A stretch of DNA of 42,516 nt from Basidiobolus heterosporus B8920 (lineage: Eukaryota; Basidiobolomycota; Basidiobolomycetes; Basidiobolales; Basidiobolaceae): NCBI GenBank assembly GCA_000697455.1, contig JNET01029876.1, positions 1-42,516 on the forward strand, in the 5' to 3' direction. This document shows positions 11,744 to 21,430 of the stretch, piece after piece; within the stretch, counting starts at the first letter, position 1, and each line of letters begins with the position of its first letter. A model generated the notes under the pieces. That model had not been told where the DNA came from, made no database searches, and saw only the letters and a list, made by a program, of their open reading frames with translations. A program made the position numbers and the translations under genes.

Positions 11744-13165
11744 TCAAGCTGAATTGCCATCTAAATACTGCACTGCCGCTGCAGCTCTAGATAGTATGGA
11801 TAATATCCAATTGGGGAGAGGTGCCATATTATGGTAGTGCTGATATGCTTCTGTAAACTGGCTGGAATCGAACCGTAGAGTCGCCTCGACCAAGTTCTGT
11901 CGACGGTGGTTAGGAAGCGGGAAGAGAAAAATGAAATGAGCATCTAGCTTACATTAATGAGACGATACTCATCAGAGTTTAGGAAAGCTTCATAAGTGGA
12001 GCCGTATTCTTTGTACATTAGGCTAACGCGAGACCATTCCTCCTTGGCGATCATGCAAATGCAGCTCTGAAACAAGAAACTTTTGACTTTGTAAGTCAGC
12101 ATTGGGTCGTTTACTGACAATCTGGATAACTCTTCGAACCACGGAATTGCCTCGTCGTAATGGCCTATCTGTGCTGCAAGCTCGGCCTGGTGAATCAGAG
12201 AATATTTGAAGTGGCTTGCAAATCGATTTGTGGTTAGATTAGTGTCGGGTGATGTTGCTGTAAAATATGAACTAACGTTACCCATTGTCAGCCGTTCGGA
12301 ATATCTCAGTAGCTTTATTGTAGGCCCCAAGTGCCAAAGCTAGGTCGGTCTTCTTAGGCTTGTTGGCATTTGCGCTTTCATGATGTTCTCCTATTTTCTC
12401 AAACAGTTTCCCAGCACGGTTGGGGTCCTTTTTGGTTGAATCGAACACAGTGGCCGCATCCTTCAAGGCTTGGAATGCTTTCTCTATATATGGAGAGTGA
12501 GTTCTAGAGCTGTAAAATCCGTGAACTGGAAATATAGATCCAACCTGAGTGTTTGGTGTGTTTGTAGGCGTTGTAGGCTTCTTCAAAACAAATAGCTGCC
12601 TCACGAGTGCTAAGATCATCTCCTAACTTCATGAACGCCTCTCCAGCTTCTTGGAAGCGTGCGCCTGCCTCTTTGTCTAAAGGTAAAAAATTTAGTATAG
12701 TATACTCGGACCTAATAGTAACTAGTGTATACATTTTTTCCTCGTCAAGGCTTCCTTCGCTTCCTCCCGGGCTTCTCTTCCGATTTTAGCGAAGTCAGGA
12801 CCTTCTTGACGAGAGGAACCTGCCACAGGTGTAGGATTTGCTTTGGCTTTTCCGCTCTCAGAAAGCAAGCTCCATCTATTCAGACAACCAAGGTAAACTG
12901 CACTACCATCCTTGAGTTTTACCACACTAAACAATTGGTAGTTTTTCCAGGTAAACTCTATGCTCGAGCTTTGCCCATGCGCCTTTGCTTTGGCTTTTGT
13001 GGCAAGGTTCTTTATCCACGTAGCACCATACGAAGGTCGGCCACCCTCCTCTTGAATTTGCGAGTATTTTTGGGTAATAAAGGTACGGAAAGAATCAGGA
13101 CCAGGCTTTGTGGTGTAGAATAAATATGTAACCAGGATAGTCAGTAGACATATTAATAAAAACAT
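11744..13165 (-). CDS. SNAP-domain (Sec17/alpha-SNAP-like) protein with N-terminal membrane segment
   Basis: Five exons: 13165-12733, 12676-12545, 12483-12282, 12214-11953, 11896-11744; 393 aa. From about residue 130 it is a SNAP-type alpha-helical solenoid: YKEAGARFQEAGEAFMKLGD, AAICFEEAYNAYKHT, KAFQALKDAATVFD, AGKLFEKIGEHHE, TDLALALGAYNKATEIF, and a tail near LVEATLRFDSSQFTEAYQHY. SNAPs recruit NSF to SNARE complexes for membrane fusion. Oddities: residues 1-17 (MFLLICLLTILVTYLFY) form a hydrophobic segment followed by about 100 residues of unknown type in the same exon. That exon has no internal Met, so the SNAP part has no start of its own. The C-terminus (YLDGNSA) lacks the acidic DDL end that canonical alpha-SNAP uses to stimulate NSF. 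The SNAP call is by pattern and could be a diverged TPR protein. Confidence 0.72.
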
Positions 13166-13536
13166 GTTTAGGGTAAGATTGCTTGAGTGTAAAAGAGACA
13201 GTGGAGGAAACAGCGGAAGAAAGTGAGGCCCACAAAAAGGAGACCATGATATTCAGGATAGAGCAACTTGGGCTACTAGAAACCTGGTCTGCATCTATGC
13301 AGCTCTTAGATGGGCACTACTGGCAGTAGACGATGCATGAGACGTCATCTATATCATAAATATCTGCCTAATGCCTAAATATCTGGTTTGTTGAAATCGT
13401 TCACTCAAATAATCAATCGTCACAAAAATGCATCGACAAAACTATCTACTTCATCCCCCTTCCCCAATTCAGAATTGATTGTTAGTTGAAAACGCTATTT
13501 ATCCATCCTACACTTTTTGACTCTTATAACGTTCAA
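13166..13536. promoter_or_regulatory. Bidirectional promoter, SNAP-like / ChAPs
   Basis: 371 bp between two divergent ATGs. Both transcripts must start here. No shared motif could be identified by eye. Confidence 0.6.
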
Positions 13537-16500
13537 ATGAGTGAGACCTTGAAAGACGTACCTGAGCTATTTGAGAACGAACTCAAAGAGTCGTTGAATG
13601 CCAGAACCGAGGGCTTAGGTAGCTACTTACCAAGAACTGTAATCTTTTATATTCTTTTTGCTCACCATTTACCTCGTTTGCCATCTAGCCTCATACAAGG
13701 AGCTTGGTCCACCAGATCTTTGTCATTTGACGAAAACTTCCGGGAAGCAGGGAGTAAAAGAGGTATATAAAGGCAGCTGGACGGAAAAGCCTTGTAGAAA
13801 CTGATTTTTGACGCGTTTCTATAATCGAGCTTTACCTTAGTCACTGTGTTGCGGAAACTATGGCTGATTCTAGATTCAACACTCATATACTTCTGTCAGA
13901 TTGGTTCCTATCATCATATTTTAGGCATTGATGCTTCCTCTTCTGCAAGCCTTGCTGCTTACATCAACTCTCTAACCTACTCGATGGTGATTTGTTTTTT
14001 CTTGTAAATTTCCCGAACACAACATATTGATAGTTACGATCGCAGGATGACCCCCACGGCTGGTTCAGTAAAGGCCCAGCTTGGAAGATCAGCTCGGGAG
14101 TATATTGGTGAGCTAATTTGTTTAAAGCACTCTTAAGTACACATTGTTTATCTCGTATTTGTCTCAATAACAGTTGTTACAACGCATTTTCTCGAATCGA
14201 TGTGCGTGTTGAAGTAAACATTCCAGGAGGCGTGTCTAGCTACGTAGTCAACCACAAAGGAGAGAAGTAAGAATCTTTGCGTTACTTGTTGAGTATTTTA
14301 TATTAAGCACCGATTCAAACTTAACAGAATAGAGGCCAAGCCAGAGATTTGGCATGAGACGCATATTTCCTCAATGCTTCGGTCTTTCCTTTATTCAGAT
14401 GACGAACATTACCGTCTACTGGGATTGAGAAAAATCGATCCGATCTCGAGTCTTAACGCAGAGAGACGCTTTTTAGAATCAGCTGAACAAGTATTTTTCA
14501 GAGGTTTGTAGCGTAGCCAAATCCTGCTTGCAGAGCCCGAGTCAGCTAACGACGTGCGTGTAAAATAGGTTGGCAACTTGGAAGCGATCCCATGATTCAG
14601 GTAGCTACCAATATCCACAACCATCTAACTGATGGCTTGATGAAATATTTCAGCCAGAGCTCACGCTTCGAAACGGCCGCCAATTTCTTTGAAAAACATA
14701 TCCTTCATGTCATTCACTACCTCATTCACCATCTCATCTTCAAAGCCTCACGTACCTTATGATTCTTAACTCTTTCCACTGTATGCAAAAGACCCCGAGG
14801 TTACAGCTCTTCTGGCTCGTGCATACTTCGGAATGGGTAGATCGTTCAATCATGCAGTGTATGCGCAACCACTTTTACTAAACTGATTTCTACTTTATAG
14901 ACGAGGAAATTAAGGGAGTAAAGGCACTACATCACGCTTTGAAGAAAAATAGTATGAGCTATCCTCTACTCCACGTTCAGGCAGACTTCTTATTAAAGAA
15001 GGTAAGCCTCTAATGGTAATTTGAGCGAGGTCACATTTACTGACGAAAGGATTCAGAAACAAATGGATGTTGCTTTGCAATTGGCAAAGCAAGCAGTGAA
15101 CAGCGCACCTTCGGAGTTCATCACCTGGGCCAAATTGACCGAGATTTACATTGAAATGGAAGACTACAAATCAGTAAGAACTGCACTCATCCTATGAACA
15201 CTCTGTGCTTCTGAACTAACCACCATCTCACCAGGCCCTGTTGACTCTCAATTCTTGCCCGATGTTTACATATACCGATCGTGATTTCCCACGCATGCCA
15301 CATCCGCTGAAGGTTCATTTACCTGCAAGATTTGAGGGAAACTTCGGCCTTGGTCCAGAGGAAGAGAACGAAAAGGAGCCCGAAGTAATAGCCAATTTCA
15401 ATCAGTCGGTCCTTTCTACTGTTCTAATTCGTGGTTCATTTGTAGGTTCAGTCTGCTCTTGCCAGACTCCCAGCTCCTTCTCTGAGAGGCACCTTCGCTG
15501 TTGCTTACAACATTCTTACTTTATTGGTTTCCAAGGTTGGATGGGATGAACTTTTGAGATGTAGATCCAATGTGTTTGTGATGGAAGAAGAATACCGTCT
15601 TCAAAAGGCTCAGGAGGAGCAAGTCCATGAACCTGACAATAAAGATGAAAATCAAGATGACGATGATGACACACCACTCGGTATAACTAAGAACCGGAAT
15701 AGCATAGCGAAGGAGGAGCCTGCGAAGGGTGAAGACGACGACGGTTCAAAAGAACAGCCTACACCAGAAAAGAAGTCACTAGAACTTGACGAACAGGCTT
15801 TGGAAACTGTTCCCGAAGTAGCACCTACAGACATCAGCCCGTCCGATCTAATAGACGAAGAGGTCAACACTACGAACAGAGAGTCAGAAGGGAAAGACGC
15901 CAACATCGCAGAAGATTCGATTGTTGACCAAGTGGAAAATATTCGTCTTGATGATTCACCCCACAATGAACACACTGATTCAAGCCAAAAGAAGGACGAC
16001 GAGAAAGAAACCGAAGGTTCGACTGAGATCCCCTGCGATGAAAATGCTCCTAATGAGAATCAAAAAGAAGAATTAGAAGGCATTCATACTGAGGTGACTG
16101 CAAGTGACGACAAAGTAGACAACGATAGCGCTACAACTGTAGAGAATATTCCACCTTCAATGTCAGCACGCAAAAACAGCGATCAATCTGAAAAGGTATT
16201 TAACGTCCACCAAGTCGATTCTAACCATATTCTAACGAGGTTTGTCCAAAGACTGAGCAAAGCAAACGAGACTTCACTACTTTTAGCAACAAAAGACTTT
16301 GTGAAAGGTAATGAATACTGAGGTTTTTGTTAGTCGATAGACGCTAACGATCTTCTAGATGGCTGGATAATCTATTTATGGTTTTATACGAGGTACAGGG
16401 CAGTCACTTGTCTATTGGTTAATAAGCAATTTACAAACTTCATTCAGGACTTGCGAGCATATACCGCCTGGAGGGCTGAAGCTTCCCATATCAAAGCTCA

Positions 16501-17031
16501 ACATTTAACTTACTCCAAGACTGGCACTGAGTGGGAGACGCTCGGAGATCTGGGGCTTAGACTTCACCATAAGGTATGTACGGTCGTTGAGGAGTATTTC
16601 CACTTTACTGATTGGCTAACCTTACTATAGGAGGAGGCTAAAGAAGCGTACCAGCGATGCCTACATAACAAGTTCTCCGCGAAGGCCTGGTTGAAACTAA
16701 TGAGAATCTACGCGGACGAGGATAACCTTCAACAAGCACTTTCGGCCATAGTTCAGCTCTCTGTGCACAATGATAGATGGTACAATGAAGTGGTGGTAAG
16801 TTGGCGTTTGCTGTATATTTTATAACATATCGTGATGCTGAACCGTTTCTGCAATCAACACAGTACCCATCCCCTGTTGCAGACGTGTTAAACCACCTCA
16901 TCAAGAATCATGGCCTATCGAAAGTTCAAAATGTTCTGATTTCCATGAATCTTCCTGCACCCGTCTACAAAATAGTCACCCGGTACTTCACACATGCGGA
17001 ATTGTTCAAAATAGATGGATCCGAGTGGTAG
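13537..17031 (+). CDS. ChAPs family exomer subunit (Chs5-Arf1-binding protein; Bch1/Bud7/Chs6 type)
   Basis: Exomer cargo-adaptor subunit acting at the trans-Golgi to send selected membrane proteins (chitin synthase in yeast) to the surface. Eighteen exons: 13537-13618, 13689-13793, 13874-13986, 14046-14107, 14174-14266, 14328-14503, 14569-14600, 14658-14751, 14792-14836, 14901-15001, 15057-15173, 15235-15384, 15446-16239, 16287-16307, 16359-16392, 16448-16573, 16631-16795, 16864-17031; 825 aa. Family landmarks: YKELGPPDLCHLTK, GIDASSSASLAAYIN, ALLTLNSCPMFTYTDRDFPR, GWDELLRCRSNVFVMEEEY, KRLCERWLDNLFMVLYEDLR, and a C-terminal YPSPVADVLNHLIKNHGL. An acidic low-complexity insert spans about residues 456-640. 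Exon 14 is 21 nt; exon 8 uses the second AG of a CAGCCAG acceptor. Exons 7-9 are the least certain. Confidence 0.9.
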
Positions 17032-17181
17032 AGCCAAGTTAGGGGAGGGCTATGGTTATAGTTATGATTAGGGTGGCGGTGGTGGTGATGTTGGCTAAAG
17101 CTAACCCGATATCTGATCAACGTGTGATTGTTTTGATAAAATATTCTTTGTTTATCTATCCAATTTTGAGAAACTCCCTCT

Positions 17182-17187
17182 TTTATT
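17182..17187 (-). terminator. Polyadenylation signal (minus strand)
   Basis: AATAAA on the minus strand, 62 bp past the stop of the small gene at 17249. Confidence 0.5.
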
Positions 17188-17248
17188 TCAAGGAAACAAT
17201 GTAACAAACTATACAAACATACTACACGTCAGAACAACAATTAAATAT

Positions 17249-17617
17249 CTAAACAGTCGCCTTGTTATTGGTCAAGTTCTCTTTGAAATGCTTCAAGTTC
17301 GAGCTAGTGAGCTTCTTTTTTCCAAATAGAAAATGATTGTAGTTTGCCACGACCGAGGTCTTACGGATTCTATAAGGGCCAGTCTTGAGCGCCTTCTTGA
17401 TCGGATCTGGAAGCTTGCTGATGTTGCTGGTAGCATCAGAGGATGTAGAACTGAAGTTGAGCTCTGGCTTGGTTAAAAGTGTTTTACGAATACGAGCTGG
17501 GCCGCTTTTCAGGCCGTCTTCAATATCCGCCGGGACCGAAGGTTTCGTACAATGTGAAAACTCCTCTGCTTTGGCAGCACTTCTAGCATCGGTCGAGGGC
17601 TTCAAGGGAGATTTCAT
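17249..17617 (-). CDS. Small basic protein with duplicated LKxGPxRIRKT motif
   Basis: Single exon, 122 aa from the first ATG (17617). Family not recognised. It carries two copies of one motif about 40 residues apart: DIEDGLKSGPARIRKTLL and DPIKKALKTGPYRIRKTSV. The spacer is Ser/Thr/Asp-rich (FSSTSSDATS), the N-terminus Lys/Pro-rich, and the tail basic (FGKKKLTSSNLKHFKENL). No signal peptide or membrane segment. The internal repeat and a downstream AATAAA argue that it is a real gene. Arg-Lys-rich repeated motifs could bind nucleic acid, phosphates or a protein partner; that is a guess. It is convergent with the ChAPs gene. Confidence 0.65.
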   Translation of the reverse strand: MKSPLKPSTDARSAAKAEEFSHCTKPSVPADIEDGLKSGPARIRKTLLTKPELNFSSTSSDATSNISKLPDPIKKALKTGPYRIRKTSVVANYNHFLFGKKKLTSSNLKHFKENLTNNKATV

Positions 17618-18259
17618 TTGAATATATGTGTGACTCAAGGTCTGCTGGATGGATTGGACCGTAATGGTGAAGTATAAAGTACAAGTCTACTGGGACATCA
17701 CCCCTTGGTCCACAAATCGTCTTTTTAAATACTCTTTTCAGTGAGTATTTTTGGAAAATTCTGATTAAATGCTGGTGAACTAGATTGGTACGATTTCATA
17801 TAAAATCTGATGCGTCAGCTGATGGTGCTCCGTTCACCTCTCAATCACACCACATTGGTCTAGATTGAAGAGGATCGCACGTGGACAAGATGTCTAGCTG
17901 AGTCTCAACATCAAGTGCCTAGTATTGAATGTCAAAAAATCATGAATGAATCCCATATAAAGCTATGGTCCAGATATTGAATGCAAATGTATCAAAAGTA
18001 TTGTAGTCGAATCAAAGGTCTGCATGAATGCTATATTCGATTTGCAGTAGTTGACATTTCGATCTTCATTTTACACCAATCGTACATCAATCGTACACCA
18101 TCGATGGATTGGAGCTTAGGGTTAGGCGACATTTCAAAACAAATGATGAATTAGGAAGATCGATAGTACTAGATCGTGATGAAATGCTACTGGTAAAGGT
18201 GCTTTATAGGCAGTGAATTTGTTGAGCCAAGATTATGTAATAGAAGTAACAAAAACCAG
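17618..18259. other. Intergenic upstream of the small basic-protein gene
   Basis: 642 bp, AT-rich. It contains the tract TTAGGGTTAGG at 18116-18126 (opposite strand sense to most other telomere-like tracts here) and short direct repeats (AATCGTACA at 18079 and 18089). No gene seen. Confidence 0.5.
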
Positions 18260-19069
18260 TTACAAAGTGGGTGCATCATTGAGAACAAGAACATGATAAT
18301 TCTCGGTGGTTTTCTCTTTTCCATCGTAGGTAAAGCACATCCCCTTACTTAGGTGAAATCCTACTTTCCCAACATGCTCACCAGAGCCGAATTCAGTTTT
18401 CGCTATAAAAAGCTGTACATGGAGTCAGAAGGATAGTTCGAATGAAAATCTGCATTACTCGTAGTTCAGCTTACCTCTTTTCCATCGAACTCTTTGCCTC
18501 CTTCTAGTATCAACCATCCTTGGGGTATCCGTCCTCCTTCGGCTTGTAACCAGCGAACCTTCATGGCATCCCCACAAAGAACTTCATAGGTAGGTAGCGT
18601 TAATTCCTTTCCTTTTAAAGCAAGAGAATGTGAGCAAATTATGACGCTGTTGGACGAAGTGCTTTCTTACCAGCATAACCGACTGCAATCCCTTTTAGAT
18701 GTGGCGCTGCTTTACCCAGATGTATTCCACCTTGGTATTCAGCCCTATTGATAGTACATTGAATAAACCAAATTGTGGGCGTAATTGAGAAATGGCCTCA
18801 ACAGCTACCAAAAGTACCTAGCTATATATTGTGGTTTTCCATCTTTCTCACGTCCTCCTTGAATCGCGCCTTCAGGAATCTCTCTAGAATAGTAAGCCAA
18901 GTTCATATTTCTATAAGTGTCTATTTAAATGAAAACAAAGACGCTACGACTATTTCTAATACCCTCCAGTTGCACGTATCCATTTGAGGTCGGGATGTGG
19001 GACTCCGATATGTTTTGTTGTATCCATACTCTCGTAAACTTTGTTTTGCAAGAGACTTTCCAGTTTCAT
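18260..19069 (-). pseudogene. DM9/DUF3421 protein gene with apparent 1-bp frameshift
   Basis: Five exons by homology: 19069-18963, 18883-18818, 18744-18671, 18612-18475, 18412-18260. The product begins MKLESLLQNKVYES and contains two DM9 repeats: EIPEGAIQGGREKDGKP, AEYQGGIHLGKAAPHLKG, then GGKEFDGKELFIAKTEFG and GEHVGKVGFHLSKG. Exons 2 and 3 (66 and 74 nt) match the neighbouring DM9 gene in length and phase. Exon 4 is one base too long: against the paralogue, 41 nt stand where 40 are needed between the GAAAGG exon start and TGTGG. This creates a TAA unless a base near 18601-18603 (TTT run) is dropped. Either a recent pseudogene or an assembly error. DM9 proteins include mannose-binding lectins in invertebrates; the fungal role is unknown. 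Confidence 0.8.
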
Positions 19070-19086
19070 GATTGAATATCCTAAGA

Positions 19087-19096
19087 TCACGTGATA
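19087..19096. promoter_or_regulatory. Palindromic E-box ATCACGTGAT
   Basis: Perfect 10-bp palindrome around CACGTG, in the 302-bp gap between two divergent DM9 genes (18 bp before the minus-strand ATG). CACGTG is the core of Cbf1/bHLH sites; its use here is inferred. Confidence 0.4.
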
Positions 19097-19371
19097 CAGT
19101 CCAGGTGATTATATTAGACCATTAAAATAGTACTCGCTCTGCTCTGCTTGGATCGTCGGGATCTAGAAACGCAGTCAACCAACAAACATCGTTACGTAGC
19201 AGCATTGATTTGATGATGTCACATGGGACCCTAATCTGACTCATGTTACTCGAAATAGATAGTAAATTGGCGGTTACGGTAGATGACGTTCGTTAACTAG
19301 AGCTATTTAGTCGTGCAGAAGAAATAATATAGGTTTTCTTAACATCCATTTGTTAATCTCATTCTTCCATT

Positions 19372-20137
19372 ATGTCTGGCTATCCTCAAAACCCCCCACC
19401 ACCCGGAGGCTTTTTCCCTCCTGGCCCTGGTGGGCAATATATGCAAGCACCACCACCGCAACAACAACAACAACAACCCAAATTCGAATGGATTTACGCA
19501 ACTGACGGGTATAATATATACGCTTACTTGATTTGAAACTACACCATTCTGACTTTCTCTCCTGAATTGAAGATCAGTTCCACCTAACGCTGTACAAGGT
19601 GGTATAGAAGCAGATGGAAAGCCATTATTTATTGGAAGGTAATATACGAGAAAATCATCCGGAAGACTATTACATGAAAGTCTGATCAATTCCTTTTTAG
19701 ACAATATTATCAAGGCGGACTTCATCCTGGTAAAACTGCACCCCATCTTAAAGGCCTCGCTATTGGCTATGGAGGTAGAGAAACGTTGATAGATAGAGTT
19801 TGAATTACTTCGTACTAAACTGTAACCATTCCTACTTGACGGAATGATATATTGAATAGGAAAGGAAATCACTTTAAAAGAATACTACGTATTATGTGGT
19901 GATGCTAGACAACTTCGTTGGATAGAATGTAAAGGACCAGTTAATCCTGAAGCCTGGAAACCAGTTGAAGGGGGCGAAGAAAAAGACGGTAAAGTACTAT
20001 ACATCGCCAAAGTACGTACCTCCGGTGGTGAACATCTTGGAAAAGTTGGTCCCCACTTTAAGGGAGGAATGACCTACAGTTATGGTGGAAAAGAAAAAGT
20101 CCACAATGACACATATTATGTGTTAGCTTACCTTTAA
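19372..20137 (+). CDS. DM9/DUF3421 domain protein with Pro/Gln-rich N-terminus
   Basis: Four exons: 19372-19508, 19573-19638, 19701-19774, 19860-20137; 184 aa. Residues 1-36 are low complexity (PPPPGGFFPPGPGG, then a run of six Gln). Two DM9 repeats follow: FEWIYATDG...VPPNAVQGGIEADGKPLFIGR, with QYYQGGLHPGKTAPHLKGLA and YGGKE; then QLRWIECKG, KDGKVLYIAK and GGEHLGKVGPHFKGG, ending in YYVLAYL. No signal peptide, so probably cytosolic. The acceptor of exon 2 was placed at GAAG|A to keep the frame. DM9 proteins bind sugars in animals; here function is unknown. Divergent from the frameshifted paralogue and convergent with the intronless one. Confidence 0.88.
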
Positions 20138-20193
20138 CTCGCAAACACTTTTTGTATGTTGAAAAGTAACCACCGATTACCATGGAAATAATT

Positions 20194-20199
20194 AATAAA
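20194..20199 (+). terminator. Polyadenylation signal AATAAA (DM9 gene 2)
   Basis: AATAAA 57 bp after the stop at 20137. Confidence 0.5.
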
Positions 20200-20237
20200 G
20201 AATTTGTTAAGGATTTTGATTGAGTAGAATATTCGTC

Positions 20238-20259
20238 ATGGTAATGGTAATGGTAATGA
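20238..20259. repeat. (ATGGTA)n microsatellite
   Basis: Three and a half 6-bp units between the convergent DM9 genes 2 and 3. Confidence 0.85.
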
Positions 20260-20312
20260 TATTCAAAAGTCCAACTCGACATTTACAGTGCACACATTCA
20301 TAAGAATCGAAG

Positions 20313-20318
20313 TTTATT
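20313..20318 (-). terminator. Polyadenylation signal (DM9 gene 3, minus strand)
   Basis: AATAAA on the minus strand, 44 bp beyond the stop at 20362. Confidence 0.5.
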
Positions 20319-20361
20319 AGATATCGAGACCAAGATACAAAACTAAAGGAAATCCAGAATA

Positions 20362-20832
20362 TTAAACAAGGGAAAGAACATAATAATTGTCCGCTTGTCT
20401 CTCCTTGCCACCATAGCCAAAGTTGATTCCTTGCTTGAAGTGACTTCCTACTTTACCGATATGTTCACCACCCTCATAGCGAGTTTTTCCAACGAACAAT
20501 TCTTTACCGTCTTGCTCATGACCAGCCTCAAGAGGGATCCAATTTTGTGGCTGAACGGGGCCTTTGGCCTCGACCCATTTCAAGCAACGAGCATCACCCA
20601 CTAATACGTAGTATTCATCAAAGTGAACCTCCTTACCACCGTAGCCAATATTCAAGCCACCCAAATGGGGAGCAGCCTTTCCAATTTGAAGACCGCCCTC
20701 GTGGAATTGACGGGCAACAAATAGTGGTTTACCATCGGGTTCTACACCACCCTGAACGGCGTTTGGTGGGATTTGACCCTTTGTAGCGAAAACCCATTCG
20801 AGTTGAGGTGAAGACCTAGCGATTTTAGACAT
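20362..20832 (-). CDS. DM9/DUF3421 domain protein, intronless
   Basis: Single exon, 156 aa. It consists almost wholly of two DM9 repeats: LEWVFATKGQIPPNAVQGG, EPDGKPLFVARQFHEGG, KAAPHLGGLNIGYGGKE, then LKWVEAKG, QDGKELFVGKTRYEGGEH, KVGSHFKQGINFGYGGKE and YYVLSLV. Every intron position of the neighbouring DM9 genes is closed up here, so the gene either lost all introns or came from a reverse-transcribed mRNA. The short N-terminus (MSKIARSSPQ) lacks the Pro/Gln-rich leader. No signal peptide. Probably cytosolic; carbohydrate binding is inferred only from animal relatives. Confidence 0.93.
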   Translation of the reverse strand: MSKIARSSPQLEWVFATKGQIPPNAVQGGVEPDGKPLFVARQFHEGGLQIGKAAPHLGGLNIGYGGKEVHFDEYYVLVGDARCLKWVEAKGPVQPQNWIPLEAGHEQDGKELFVGKTRYEGGEHIGKVGSHFKQGINFGYGGKERQADNYYVLSLV

Positions 20833-21225
20833 GATTCCGGGGAAAAGATGGAAAAGTTTGCAGTCTTCAGCAAGGACGTTGTTATTTATATCAATTTCTT
20901 CACCTCATGCCAACAAGCTATACGTAAGTCAGAGGTGAGCATAAATCAATCATGTGCAATCGCTGGCAAGCTTCGTTGGTGAGATTCAATATGGGATTTA
21001 GGAGACTTCTCGATCATTTCATTCCCCCACTTCTACTGAGTCTTGGTGTTACATTCAGTAATAGTAGTAAGTAGTAGCAATAACCGAGGTCATAGTAGAA
21101 GTAACCACACCTAATGCTCAGAATTCCGTCATCATACAAATGATGCACATGAACTGTTGATACGGAAATAGATTGGTGAAATGAAATGATTTAGTACCAC
21201 TGCTTTGATGGTCTTTCTGATTTAT

Positions 21226-21317
21226 TCCGGATCACAAGGAAGCATCATTCCATATCACAAGGAAGCATTATTCCGGATCACAAGGAAGCATCATTCCATA
21301 TCACAAGGAAGCATCAC
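21226..21317. repeat. Four tandem 23-bp repeats in an ABAB pattern
   Basis: Units at 21226-21248, 21249-21271, 21272-21294 and 21295-21317 share the core ATCACAAGGAAGCAT. Units 1 and 3 begin TCCGG and units 2 and 4 TCCAT, so the array is two copies of a 46-bp dimer. Confidence 0.92.
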
Positions 21318-21430
21318 CACAGAGCGCATAACCAGGATTCAGCGATACAATGAGCGCACATAAAGCGCACCGTGAGAGCGTCGAACGGTTGTGAATATGG
21401 TTATAGATGCAGCCACAGCTCCAAGTACGG

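Noticed and set aside
11866-11880. GGTTCGATTCC-like B-box (minus strand)
   Set aside because: Looks like a tRNA B box, but it encodes RFDSS of the SNAP-like protein and no A box or cloverleaf surrounds it.
15652-15975. 107-residue Ser-rich minus-strand frame
   Set aside because: Shadow of the acidic insert of the ChAPs exon (Asp/Glu codons read backwards give Ser/Phe).
19339-19872. 177-residue minus-strand frame
   Set aside because: Antisense across exons and introns of DM9 gene 2.
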